NCBI GenBank assembly: GCA_037893225.1
Contig: JAZGUH010000556.1
Coordinates: 310,001-374,000 of the forward strand
Length of the DNA stretch: 64,000 nucleotides
Reading direction: 5' to 3'
Source: Hippasteria phrygiana
Taxonomy: Eukaryota > Echinodermata > Asteroidea > Valvatida > Goniasteridae
Part shown: positions 1 through 11,800 of the stretch, one piece after another
Position numbering within the stretch: position 1 is the first letter of the stretch
How the letters are laid out: each line of letters starts with the position of its first letter
The notes under the pieces: generated by a model
The model's database searches: none
Told to the model about the DNA's origin: nothing
The model's input: only the letters and a program-made list of their open reading frames with translations
Translations under genes and position numbers: made by a program

Positions 1-1265
1 TCCAGTGTATAGAGATCAGTGCTCGCTACACACAACCCCTGGAAAGTGCGGTGTTAGTATAATAATAGTACGCGGCGCCGGCGGCGCAGGCGGACTAAAG
101 CCGACCAATTACCGACTTGATTTCAAGTCTAGGCCGGGCGATATGGGTATGCCCTGAGTTATGAGGGGCCGGAGCGGAATCCCCACGCGCCCGCACGTCG
201 ACACTCGGCTTGAAGGGGGCGGCGTGAGCAGGCTAGGCGTGTCCTTACCAGGAACTGGCCATTGGATGTGGCCAAAGAGGGAGTGGCGTACGCGTCTTCG
301 TGAGATGGCAAATCCTGTTTATGACCGAGGCCTCACAGATCATTCCTATACCGTACAAACATAAAGGGTTCCCTTCGGCAACTTGAAGTGAAGATTTCAT
401 GTTGCAGGATTATTATTGTTTTTAACCTTCAACTTCATGACATTTCCTGACTTATGAGGGCGCTGTTGTTGCCACGATGCCGCTCTTGGCCTTGGGCACT
501 CGTGCACAGATTACGTTTACAAAAGCGATTGATTAAAATAGTTGAACATTTCATTCATGGCTGCCGAGTATTATTTTTATCACATTGTATCCGCCAAACG
601 AACTCAATCAAAAGTAAAAAGAAGAAATCCAAGCATCAAACCAAAGAGGCGAAAATTATTTTGAATTGTATAGAAATCACTCATTGCGGGTGTCAAGCGC
701 GAGCCCCGGCCGCCGCCCACGACATAATACCATACATCCGCGAATAATGACCGCCAAAAATCCTAGATGGACGATTGGCACTCGGGATGTGATTGGTCAA
801 CACGTCAAGGGCAGGATTTGATGGATCGGTCTATTTTTCTACCAATTTTTGACAAACAGAGTCATCGTTTTCGAAATGACTGAAATTATTGTTCTGGACA
901 AGTTAATTGAGACCGTCAACCAGTTAGTCGACCGATAGAGGGCGCTATGACATGTTCCATTACGAGAAGCAACAAAGTATTAATGATAGACTTGAATCGT
1001 GTCTATTATCCAAAATAATAATCACTGAGTAGACTTGATGCCAGTCGAATATTGCGACGTTATTGCCTGGTATCCATTTTCCACCGAATGAAATTGCACC
1101 TGAAAATGAAGAATTAGTCGGATACCAGCGCAGGCTATAACATTTATTATGTACATTACATACAGTGAGTGCAGTTGAAGCGCAAAGAAATATGGACTCT
1201 TGTGTTCCACCGAAAGGCGTTAGCTGCTGTCTGGTTTTGTCCCAAAATGCAGTTATTTCCTACAG
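1..1265 (+). other. Upstream region of SYDE; possible first exon/promoter
   Basis: No gene can be supported here. Bases about 60-330 are clearly richer in GC and CpG than the surrounding AT-rich DNA, which would suit a promoter or 5' UTR exon. A possible splice donor (GTGAGA) sits at 300. A good acceptor (polypyrimidine then CAG) ends at 1265, so an upstream exon joined to the first SYDE coding exon is likely. The short open frame 161-364 resembles nothing I recognise. The rest (about 370-1265) is AT-rich with no recognisable feature. Confidence 0.3.
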
Positions 1266-1289
1266 ATCGGCGTTGTCCTGAAGTCCAAG

Positions 1290-2808
1290 ATGACTGATAG
1301 GGGTTCAAGGCGATCTAGGACCCTATCGGACTGCCAGAATGTTGAGAGAGGTGCCAAGAAACTGTCGTCTCGGAGCCAGTCGGCTGATTACTGGGCCGGG
1401 GAGCGAGATGCAACGTCGCCGACTTCGCCAGGCGGTGGCAGCGGGGCGATGCAGATCCAAACCCCGGCCGGCTTCCGGCACGTCGGCGGCATCTCCAACG
1501 AGACGGTCTCCACCATCCAAGCCGCCGAACGGGAACTCTTCACGGATCTATCCCGGGCCCAGGCTTTCGAAGACACGGATGCAACCTTTGCGGTGTTCGG
1601 TCGGCCCAGCAATGGAAAAATCCGGATAAACGTAGCGCAGGAGAGAGAAATTTTAGGAGGGGCGTACCTGTTGCGCACAGTGGAAATCAATAAGATACCC
1701 GGAAAGACGTTAGGGTTCTATATACGAGAGGGGGATGGGGTCGAGCGACGAGACGGTATTCATGTGTCGCGTCTGATGTTGGGGGGAATGGTTGAAGAAT
1801 CCGGACTCATACAAATAGGTGATGAAATTCTGTATGTAAATAATGTTGACGTTGCTAGGAAAACTCTTGATGAGGTCTACATGATTTTACAGATCCCCAT
1901 ACGGTTACTGATAACTTTGAAATCGCGCCAGATTGGGAAAGGGGTGTTTCGCTCGAGCTGGGGATCATTCACGTCAGACAACATTAGCCCGGGACGCTTT
2001 TCACCGGCGGCACTGGGGTTGGATTCCAAACAGAGATCCATATCGGTCGGGACGAACAGCTCTCTTGGATCAATGTCGGACCGCAGCCCAGGATCATTTA
2101 CTGATGGTAGTCACTCGAGCATGGCCGCCCAGTTTGAGGACAAGGAGAACAGTAACCGGTCAAACATGAAAAGTTACCAGAAAGCACTGGAAATGAAAGG
2201 AGCCCGGGGCTTGTGTTACCATGATATGGACCTACGTGAGGAATCGGAACAACAAGTGCAATCAGCTCTTGGGCCAGACATGGCCAGCAGTAGTACGAGT
2301 AGCAGCAGCAACAGCAGTGCAATTGGGGGCAGCACGATGCTGCCCCTACAAGTCCCAGTCAGAGACTTCAAGCTAAGGCACCTTAGTGCCAGCGACGCCC
2401 AGCACGAAACGGAGCCCCCCAAGACAGAGTTGTTTCATCGCGCTGCCTCCTTCGACCCCAGCACCCTTCCTGTTGAGGAGGACAGCGACAACATGGTCTT
2501 CGTGGACGATGAGGACTACGATGATCTCCGAGAGATCCCCGACACCGAAATGGACCCCTTTACCAATCGGCATGGTTTGCGGAGCAGCGCTCCGTCATAT
2601 TCTGGCCGCAAGAAGCCGAGACCTTATTCGGCCTTCGTCGAATCGGACCACAAGGGATTTAGTAAAGAGATGGCTGACATTCGAGAGGACAGTAAGAAGC
2701 AGTCTTCGGGTAAGCTGAGACGAGCCTCCTCCTCGGATGATGTCATTGCTGCTTTAACGACAGCTGTTAAGCCTCGAGGAAATAACAGTAGACAACATTC
2801 CAGCTCTG
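1290..2808 (+). CDS. syd-1: SYDE coding exon 1 (PDZ domain and Ser-rich linker)
   Basis: Residues 1-506. The first ATG of the open frame is at 1290; the exon itself probably begins at 1266 after a TTTCCTACAG acceptor, and the eight codons before the ATG are open, so an upstream start is possible. It encodes the PDZ domain and long Ser/Thr-rich regions, including a poly-Ser stretch near 2290-2320. The donor GTAAGT is at 2809 and leaves phase 1. Confidence 0.92.
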
Positions 2809-5800
2809 GTAAGTATCTTGAGTGTATAGTCCAATGTTTTGAAGACCTGTGTATATTTGTTGTTTTCTAAAGATTTAATGGTGCAGGTTTATAGGTAGAT
2901 GCTGTTCTTATGTTCCTTCTTACCCCCAGAACCCTGTTCATTTTGAATTTGATATAAGAGAAAGATTTTGCTTTGATACCCCCTGCCAAAATGGGTCAAG
3001 AACAGAAACAAATCTGACTCCATAACCGGAAAGAGTTCCATATCCGGCCATCACTTGGACCTCGTGCACTAAAGTCTATGGGCCATGATAGAAAAAGTCA
3101 TTTCAAAGAAAAAGTTGAAATTTTTTCCCTCCTAAATTCGTGTTTCTTCATCAGATTTACACCTTTTGGTAGTTTTTAAGTCATATTAAGGGAAAATAAG
3201 TGATGGCCAGATATGGAACTCTTTCCATGTTCTGCCTCATTTTTTGACGCATTTTGCTGACATAAATCTTGAAATAACAGGTTGTGCTACTTATGTTTTA
3301 GACAGTTCAAGGAGGGCAGGTTATTTTCCAAGATTTTGCTGTTTCTGACCCGGAGGTATTAAAGTAAATCTTTCTAATGTAAGTTAAGTAATGCTCTCTG
3401 CCTGTTCATAATTATTGTTAACCTCTTGAGTACGGTTATCGTAGTGAGGTGCCAGGGCGGCCTGTGCAGCCAAGCGAAACGGCCACAATGTGCTTGTGCA
3501 GTCAAGCGTAACATACACAAACATCAAACAATGGATTGAAACTGCACAAATAGCGGCAAATGGCGTCATCTGACCTGGTGCCACTTTTCCTCTAAGTAAC
3601 CTGAATCCTCCAAAATCCTCTTATGGGGACCACTGCCTGAAATCTTAGCCTGAATCCTCCAAAATCCTCCAGGGTTTTTTGTAAACACCCTAGTAACCTC
3701 AATCCTCCAAAATCATCCAGCATCAGATTGGGCCTGATGACCTGGATCCTCCATTTTCCTCCAGAGGCAAAATCCTCTTATGCCTTCAATCCTGCAAAAT
3801 CTTCCACTTCCAAAGACCCTCAATCCTCCAAATTCTTCCATTTGGCAAAGAGGATTTGGGAAGGTTAGGGTTAATTTAATCGACATGATGTTCAACTATT
3901 TCACAGAACAATGATTCTCAAATAATCTTAGCGTGTATAAGATTTTTTTTGGGTAGGGCTGTGCATCCGAACCGGGTACTGAAGTACCCGACCGCTAATG
4001 TCAGGAACCGGTTCCAGATTATGGAATTGAGTACCCGTAACCTAATTAGCATATTACTTAAGGTCTTTTCACACTACAAAAAATCTCCGTGTTGTACCCG
4101 GCTCGGATACGTGTTAACTTTTCACACTACAACATTTTCAACACGGCACTGACCCGTGTAGAGCGCTCAACCCGGGTTGAAACTAGCCCTGCTCGGTAGG
4201 TGGGTTGAGATCTCTCGACCCGTGTATAGAAGTTCGATTCGTGTTGAAAACACCTCTGGGTTGAGTTCGACCCGTGTAACCGCGTTGAGTAGTGTGAAAA
4301 GGTAGCGTAATTGACTTGTGTTTACATTTTTTAAAAGTCTACACGGGTTAGACCCGTGTAGATTTCGACACGGGTCGAACGTACATAGTGTGAAAACGCC
4401 TTTAGTTATTTCTCAAAAAATAGAAAAAGAAAGGTTTCTAAATGGATGGACAAATTAAAACAAATTAACGTCTATGATGCTTGTGAAAATGTAATTGACA
4501 CTGTAAAGCTATATAAAGCTCACTGTAATTTTTGGGATTGGCTTACTTTAACGGGTCCCCGAGTTCCCGTACTACCCGTAAATACACACCCCTGGTTGTT
4601 GGATGACTCCTATCAGCGATTTATCAAAATGCAAAAGATTTAACCGTGTCAAAATTGTCCACACTAAAGGGGGCTGTTTAGCATCAAAAGATAGGGGGTG
4701 GTCAGCCCACCTTTGCTGGAAATTGATACAAAAAATGACACTTGTCTTGAAAATGCCAGCACACCAGGTGCCATGATTACGCAAAATTCAAGTATGTATT
4801 TCATAATAATTCAGTAGTTTTTTTTTTATGTTAAATGTCATGAATGTTGTATATTACCTTTAACATACATGTACACTTCTACGTGTAAGAGGTCATGGTT
4901 GGCTGATTTAAATCACGTTGATTTAAATCGCTGATTTAAACCGCGATTTAAATCAAATGATTTTTTTACATTTTTTTTTTTATTACTGATTTAAATTAAT
5001 TTTTTTGTAACAGTCTTATTTTAGCAAAATAGATCAGAGTTAGCTGATTTAAATCAAGTTGATTAAAATCAGCCAACCATGTAAGGGGTTAAAACAAGTT
5101 TAGGCAAATCGAAACTGGATTAGATGAGAAGATGTCAGGATTCAACTTAGTCTTTAAATTAAAAAACACATTTGGAATCATAACCATCTTTGCTGGTCAG
5201 TTTTGGTCCCCTTTATTCAAATCCTGGCTAAAACCCCTGTTTCTGAGACCTACATATTTTTTTGTAATAATAAAAATAACAATCACTGCCCTCACAGGGA
5301 ATTTACTCCTGGGTGGAGAGAAGCAACTTGTGACAAAGTGCCTTGCTCAAGGACACACGCACTATGACCCCGGCCGGTCTCGAACCCACAATCTACAGTA
5401 TCACCAAAATCTTGAATTTGGTACACTTAAGACACGAAGCAACAGCACAGACTACATTGTATAGTCAGTCCGTTATTTCAACATATGTTGGATTGGAAAT
5501 ATATTTTTTGTCTCATGGTGTAAAAGTAATCACAACCTTTCCTCTGTTATTAGATTAAGCAACCAAGTGACCTTATTTGAGCAGAACTGATGAAGGAAAA
5601 GTGAAAATTCCTGTTAACTGAGAAAAAAAAAAAATATAGAAGAGAGAGAGAGAGAGTGAAAAAAAAAGGACACATGTCGAGATGTTAACCTTGAGCCCTA
5701 CCGTGGGCGAGTTTAGCATTCCCACAGCCTCCCCAGATGCAAGATTTTACAACCACGAAATACCTGGCCACCAGTCGGGTGAGGTCAAAAATGACTGTGA

Positions 5801-8800
5801 ATACTGCCTGGAAGTTTTTTTTTCTCCTACTGCTCTCGGCTGAACAAATTAAGAATGAGAAAAAGAACCTGTGTGTGTACTGTATAGGATTGCAAAGCAC
5901 TGTTCTGGCACATAATTATCGTCACCATTTTCACAAAGAGACGGGCATGTTGATTTTTAAGAAAAACACATTTCGAGATAATCACACTTGAAGTTCTTCT
6001 CATTTTAAAACTGTAAAAAACAAATCATTAAGATAATTTTATGCAGGGAAAAAAACACTCGTGTGGTTCTTGAAGAGCTACATTTTTTCTATAACCTCGG
6101 TAACTATCATAAACGCAGCGGTTAATTATTAGCAAAATTAAATAAAGATGCCCGTCCCTTCGTGAAAACGAAAATCCCAGTTGACCTACTTTTTTGGCCT
6201 TCTGCCCCGTGTGTTTTTCCATAGAGAAGGGGCGCGCGTGTTAACGAAGCTGCGCGCGCCAATGTATCAAAGATGCCTGTCCCCTTCGTGAAACCTAAAA
6301 TCTCAGTTGACCTACTTTTACAAATGTTCAAGGGGCAGGCATGTGCGCGTCTCTTCGTGAAAATGCGAAATGCAGTTTTGTGACATGTCGGCCCCTTGCA
6401 TAGTTAGTCTGATTAAGAAATTAATTAACGTTTGCTCGTTAAAGCAGGTCAAAATGGTCAAGTATGACGTTAATCACCCGAAATGTAAAAAAATAATATA
6501 TCAAAATCGGAAGAAAAAAAGTCATTTTTGACATGCCTGTTCCTTCGTGAAAACGGTGACGATATATGAGGACGGTGACGATATATGATGCCAGTAACGA
6601 TGCGTCGATAATCGCAACATCCAAATGTTGCGATACAGTATCGCGATATTAAATTGAGTAACGTGAATATGTTGTCAAAAATATTTTTCCGGTACTTAAC
6701 CCAGCCACCATACATGTACACGTGTATAGTCGCCACCATACGTAACAAATTTCACTTCACCTTGTGTTCTCATTGAAGGCATTCACCCTTGGAAAACTGA
6801 AATGCTCATAGGAGCCATATTTTGGGTGCACATATCGTTAGTAAAATCCACAAACGGTGGTGGCCGGATACGGAACTCTTTCCATTTTATTTTTGACTTC
6901 TGGCTGCCTGAAACTGTATAAAACAGCACCATAAGTCAAAAAAACCTAAACAAAAAAATTATCCCGTATAATTGTGCATCCACTGCCCCTCCCCCCCCCC
7001 CCCAATACAGGTCTGACATGAATTTGTCAGAATCTACACATAATGACAATTTACAACCATGAAAAACTGACAACATATTTTTCAGAGAATCCTGCATATT
7101 GCATAAGATAATGTATTTAATACAAATCAGGAAAACCCATATTATTATAATGGGGCTAGTTCTGTGGGTCATTCTATAAATTTGGGGTCCAATTTTGGAC
7201 ATATGTATATGATTTTGCAATTCAGGACACATTCTTCAATCCTACAACCTACATGTACCTCAATCCATCAAAATCCAAACCCTGTTTTGGAGGATTTCGG
7301 CGGATTCAGGATACCTCCATATTGAAAACTGGGAGATTTTGATGGATTGAGAATTGTTTTGCCTAGTGGTACTGCAGGATTTTGATGGATTCAGGATACT
7401 TTCTAGTAAAGTTTAATACCCAAGGAGTTAGAGTTATTATGCCTTCTATTTCCAAGAGTGATTATGCAAAGCAAAGTACCTGCCAAACAAGTAAAACAAA
7501 ACTGTGAAGTCAATTTTAATGACACTTGATGGGAAATTACACAGGTCAGGTGTAACAGGGACAACAAAAATGTCACACTTTTAGACCCCAAATTTATAGA
7601 ATGAGCCAATGCATAGTTTTTGGTTTAATTATACCTTTTTTGGAGACATCCTGTACAAAGGGAAAATATTACTGTACACAATGACTACTATTATGGTTTT
7701 ATATTACAAAGTGGCCGTAATGAGCTTGCCATTGATATCTTGAATGTATTTCTCTGGTCATGCATCACCGACTCCTATTGTCGTGAAAAGGTTAAACCTT
7801 GGGACAGCTTGTGAAATCAATTACCAATTGTTGGCTTGGCCTGGGTATCATGATAGTTAGGTTGGGTTGTGAATTATTATTGTGTTAAAGGGACACATTG
7901 CTTTGGATGTTGCGATTTGGGCTATAAAACTGAAATGGATATGGTTGGGAAGCTTTTTTAAAAGTAGAATATAAAGATTCACATAACTATCCCTTCAAAT
8001 TGCGTCGTTTTTGTTTAATTTCGTGACAAAAAGCGCTCCGCCATTTTGTAGTTCTAACCAAATTTTTGACTCCACAAAATGGTGGACCATGTTCACCAGT
8101 CGTATTTTCAGTCGCATTTGGTTGAATTACGTTCTGTTGATCCATTTTGATGTACTGTGGCACGGCGCGCAGCACTGGCGATATGTGTCGAGAGGTAGAG
8201 AATTGTACCTGGCGATCATCTGATAGGTTCACAAGGCCACTGGCTGCGGTGCCAGCCTAAAGACTCTTACAGCGTATTTTGCGCATTATTTAGACGGTGG
8301 TATTTAGTACTGGAAATAAGTCTATGTTTCGCGGGTCAGATGTCAGGGGTAAGCGGCCAATTTTTTGTTTGTAATCACTACTCACTAATTACAACACATT
8401 ATACGTGTTTTTTTGCATGAACAACTCTTATCAAAGATAAGGTATTTCTAAACAGCAAAATTTCATGACATTTGAAGGCAATGTGTCCCTTTAAGTTAGT
8501 CGGGGATTCCATAAGTTTAATCATGTTTACTTCGTGTTAATGTCCCTTGATCCGACTCGATCGTCTTTTGTCTGAATGTGCTCGTAATGTTTTACACCAA
8601 ACTGTCCCAAGTAAGTTTTTACTCAACAATTAAAAGAGATTGTTTAGCATCACAGGTTGTATACAACATTTGCAATCATCAAAAAACAAAACTACTGATT
8701 TATTACGAAATACCGTACTGGTCTGTAAGTAAATAGCATTCTCAAGCATCCTGTGAAATCATGGCACCTGGTGTGCTGTCGTTTTCAAGAAAAGTGGAAA

Positions 8801-11800
8801 TTGTTGTCGTTTTCCAACGATTGTCGGCCGACAATCGTTGGAAATAGTCTAGTTCCCCGACCTGATAATTCCCCGACTCTGTAAATTGCTTCGTTTTGTC
8901 TAAAGTAGGGTCAAGGAACCAGACTACTAGAAAAGATTTTTCTTCTCTCTGTTTTCCCAGCATCTATGCATACAAAACTTTAAACAGGTCAGTGTTACAG
9001 TATGCTAGCACTAAGCACGCTATAAAATACTAACCCCCAAATCCATTTATTTCTGAAAATTACTGCAAAAGCCAATGTATACATTTTTAACTTGTGTTTT
9101 TACTTTTACTACATGTAGTTTTAGATCATGTCGGGCAATATTTCCCAAGATGGCTGCCCCCATTTTATTCCAGATGGCTTTCTCTGCAATTGAAGTCCAC
9201 GAAATCAATTCAAAACATGCAATATGTTGACACATTCCCTGCCAGTTTTGTTTTATCAATTACATGTTATTACTATTATTCACAAGCATACGCTATGTAG
9301 GGAAGAACCGGTGTCATGACCAGAAAATTTTTTGGAAGTCAACTGTCCAGAAAAATAAATTGTCTTTGATAACAAATGCATTGCACACATTCATGTATAT
9401 TTTGTTAGTTGACGGCCTTTCATTATGTACATTGCACATGTATACTGTTCTTATTGTTGATAGTACAGCTGTAATACTTGTGAAGACAAATTAGTTTAAG
9501 ACCCCACATTCTTTGTGATCTGCGCACACAAACATCGTACAATGATATAAACACATCCTGACACATATTATTGTAACCAAGATTTACAAGTGCGGCCGTA
9601 TGTTGTATGTAAAAATAAATGCACTTGACTGCCGTACACATTTTTGTGACCGTTGGTATTTTTTGTCTTTCTTTTTTTTTTTTGCTGGGATGAGTCATGT
9701 ATTATATATCCATGCTTGGGCGTAAATGATTAACGGAATGAACTGTAGTGCCAAGTCTTGTTAGCACCCTTCAAAATGGACGAGAACAAAAAATTGTAAA
9801 TGAATGGGAACATTACATACACAGTACATGTGAATAAAATGTGGGTGAACCTAAAAAAAACGAAACCGAGAAAAAAGAGGTTATCCATGTCATGGATATA
9901 TTATTGCATCATAAAGTAGGAATTACAACCTTTCTTTTAATACCTACATGTACATGTACATGTATGTCCACAAGGCCACAGTCACAGATGGCTGAGTATC
10001 ATTGTCCTCAAAACCATAGACAAAAATTCAGAAATGGACAAGTCAGTTGTTTTGATAGAAAATGAACAGAACCACTCCTACTCCATGTCATGCTTCGTTA
10101 TCTAACCGTGTCTTGAATAAATGAATGTGTGGCCATTCGTGCATGGAGGACATTGGCTGATGTAACTGTAATCACTCTCTTGTGGTTACCATTTTATGTG
10201 CATTAACCCTAACAGCCCAAGCATTTTTACTAGAATCCTTCCCTAACTGCCTAACCACACAAACTCCAACACTGTGTAGTAAACCAATGGCACATTCTTT
10301 GTACTTGGACAAAATCAGGGCATACAAGTCCCATGCAAAGTGATGGTGCCAAGGCTCTACAGTACCCAATCACACAAAATTCAACACAAAGGGGTATTTG
10401 ATTTTGGCAGGTTAGGGAAGGTTAGGGTTAATGATCATTCACAGCAAAGGCTTCATCTTGGCAAGATGACAGTTGAACAGAGGGTTCTCATCGTCGAAAC
10501 GTTCCATCAAACAGGAAGTTTGCAGGCAACCCAAGATGCATTCAGAGCAAACTTTTTCCACCAGTAAAATCGACATAACAAACATATGAAGAAATTGTTT
10601 TATTTTTGTCATTTTCCCTGTTTTCCAGCAGACATCCATTGCCTACATCATGCACGTTCAAAGCATAACACCGGACTTGTCCATTTCCAAATTTTGTCTG
10701 TGGTTTTGAGGATAATGGTACTCAGCCATCCGTGACCGTAGCCTTGGATATGGATATTTTTTTGATAGTAACAGCTTTTTTCTCGGTTTCGTTTTTTTGG
10801 GTTCACCTTGTATACATACACTGGCGTGCAAAAGTCGTCGCGCACCTACACGGTGTATTTTTACCCCCAAGAATTTTGTTGAAATAAAAAGAATTATCAA
10901 TAAACATGCATACCTGTGTTTGGTGTCATTAATTTAGTCAGTTTTAGTCATATTTCCCACTTTCTAGGACATTTAATTAAGTGTGCAACGAGGCCACACT
11001 CGCGTCGAGGTTTTCGTCCGTGATAAACCGCCATATTGGATGACCTCATTACGCATTCATGAGCTCATGAATATATTAACTTGGGCATTTAAACCAATGG
11101 GCAAGGAAATTCGCGCGTTGGAAAACCCACTTTAATAAATATTTATGAGGGTTACTGATGAACCAATCACATAATTCAGAAGATGCCACGTCAGGCTAGG
11201 TTACTATGAAGGAATTTGCATATGAATAGCGTTCACTTTAGAGGGAACCACGCAACAATGGCAGGTAAAACTCCGCTCACTGATCACGAAAAAGGGATGT
11301 TGCAAGCCCTGCATGAAGAGGGGCACTCCGCCAGAGAAGTAGCAAGAAGATTAGGCATCAGCGACTCCACCGTGCGGTACAATCTTCGTAAATTACAGGA
11401 GCATGGATCAATGGATACCCTGCCGAGATCTGGTCGTCCAAGGGCAACCACTGACCGAGATGACCGAGATGACCGCCATCTTGTAATGTCTTCGCGGCGC
11501 AACCGGTTCATGACCGCCCCTGAATTGGCTGTCGACTTGGCCAATACTTCGGGGGTCGAAGTTCATCGAAGCACAGTATCACGAAGATTGGCAGAAGCTG
11601 GGCTCTTCGGTCGAGTTGCCAGGCACAAGCCCCGCCTTACCGACGTGCATAAACAGCGGCGATTAGTCTGGGCCCGCCTACACCTAAACTGGACTCCTGC
11701 TGACTGGGACAGGGTAATTTGGAGTGACGAGTCAAGATTTCAACTTTTCCAGTCAGACGGACGTGTTTATGTCAGACGGTCCGTTGGGGAGGAGTTTAGC

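Larger units (their letters stand above)
9840..10815 (+). mobile_element. Deletion relic of a DUF4817-type mariner transposon
   Basis: The outer about 200 bp at each end are inverted copies: GGTGAACC...ACGAAACCGAGAAAAAAG at the left and its inverse at 10775-10807, with GATGGCTGAGTA in both arms. The core retains a short frame at 10465-10566 whose peptide TVEQRVLIVETFHQTGSLQA resembles the N-terminal helix-turn-helix (DUF4817) of some mariner-superfamily transposases. The catalytic domain is absent. A separate TTAA-flanked MITE is nested inside (10203-10432), and the Tc1 element begins 4 bp past the right end. Confidence 0.65.

Noticed and set aside
161..364. 67-codon open frame at the left edge
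   Set aside because: CpG-rich and possibly a 5' exon, but no homology, and the acceptor at 1265 does not prove a link to it.
1388..1690. Minus-strand and alternative-frame ORFs over SYDE exon 1
   Set aside because: Shadow frames in GC-rich coding DNA; the + frame from 1290 encodes the PDZ domain.
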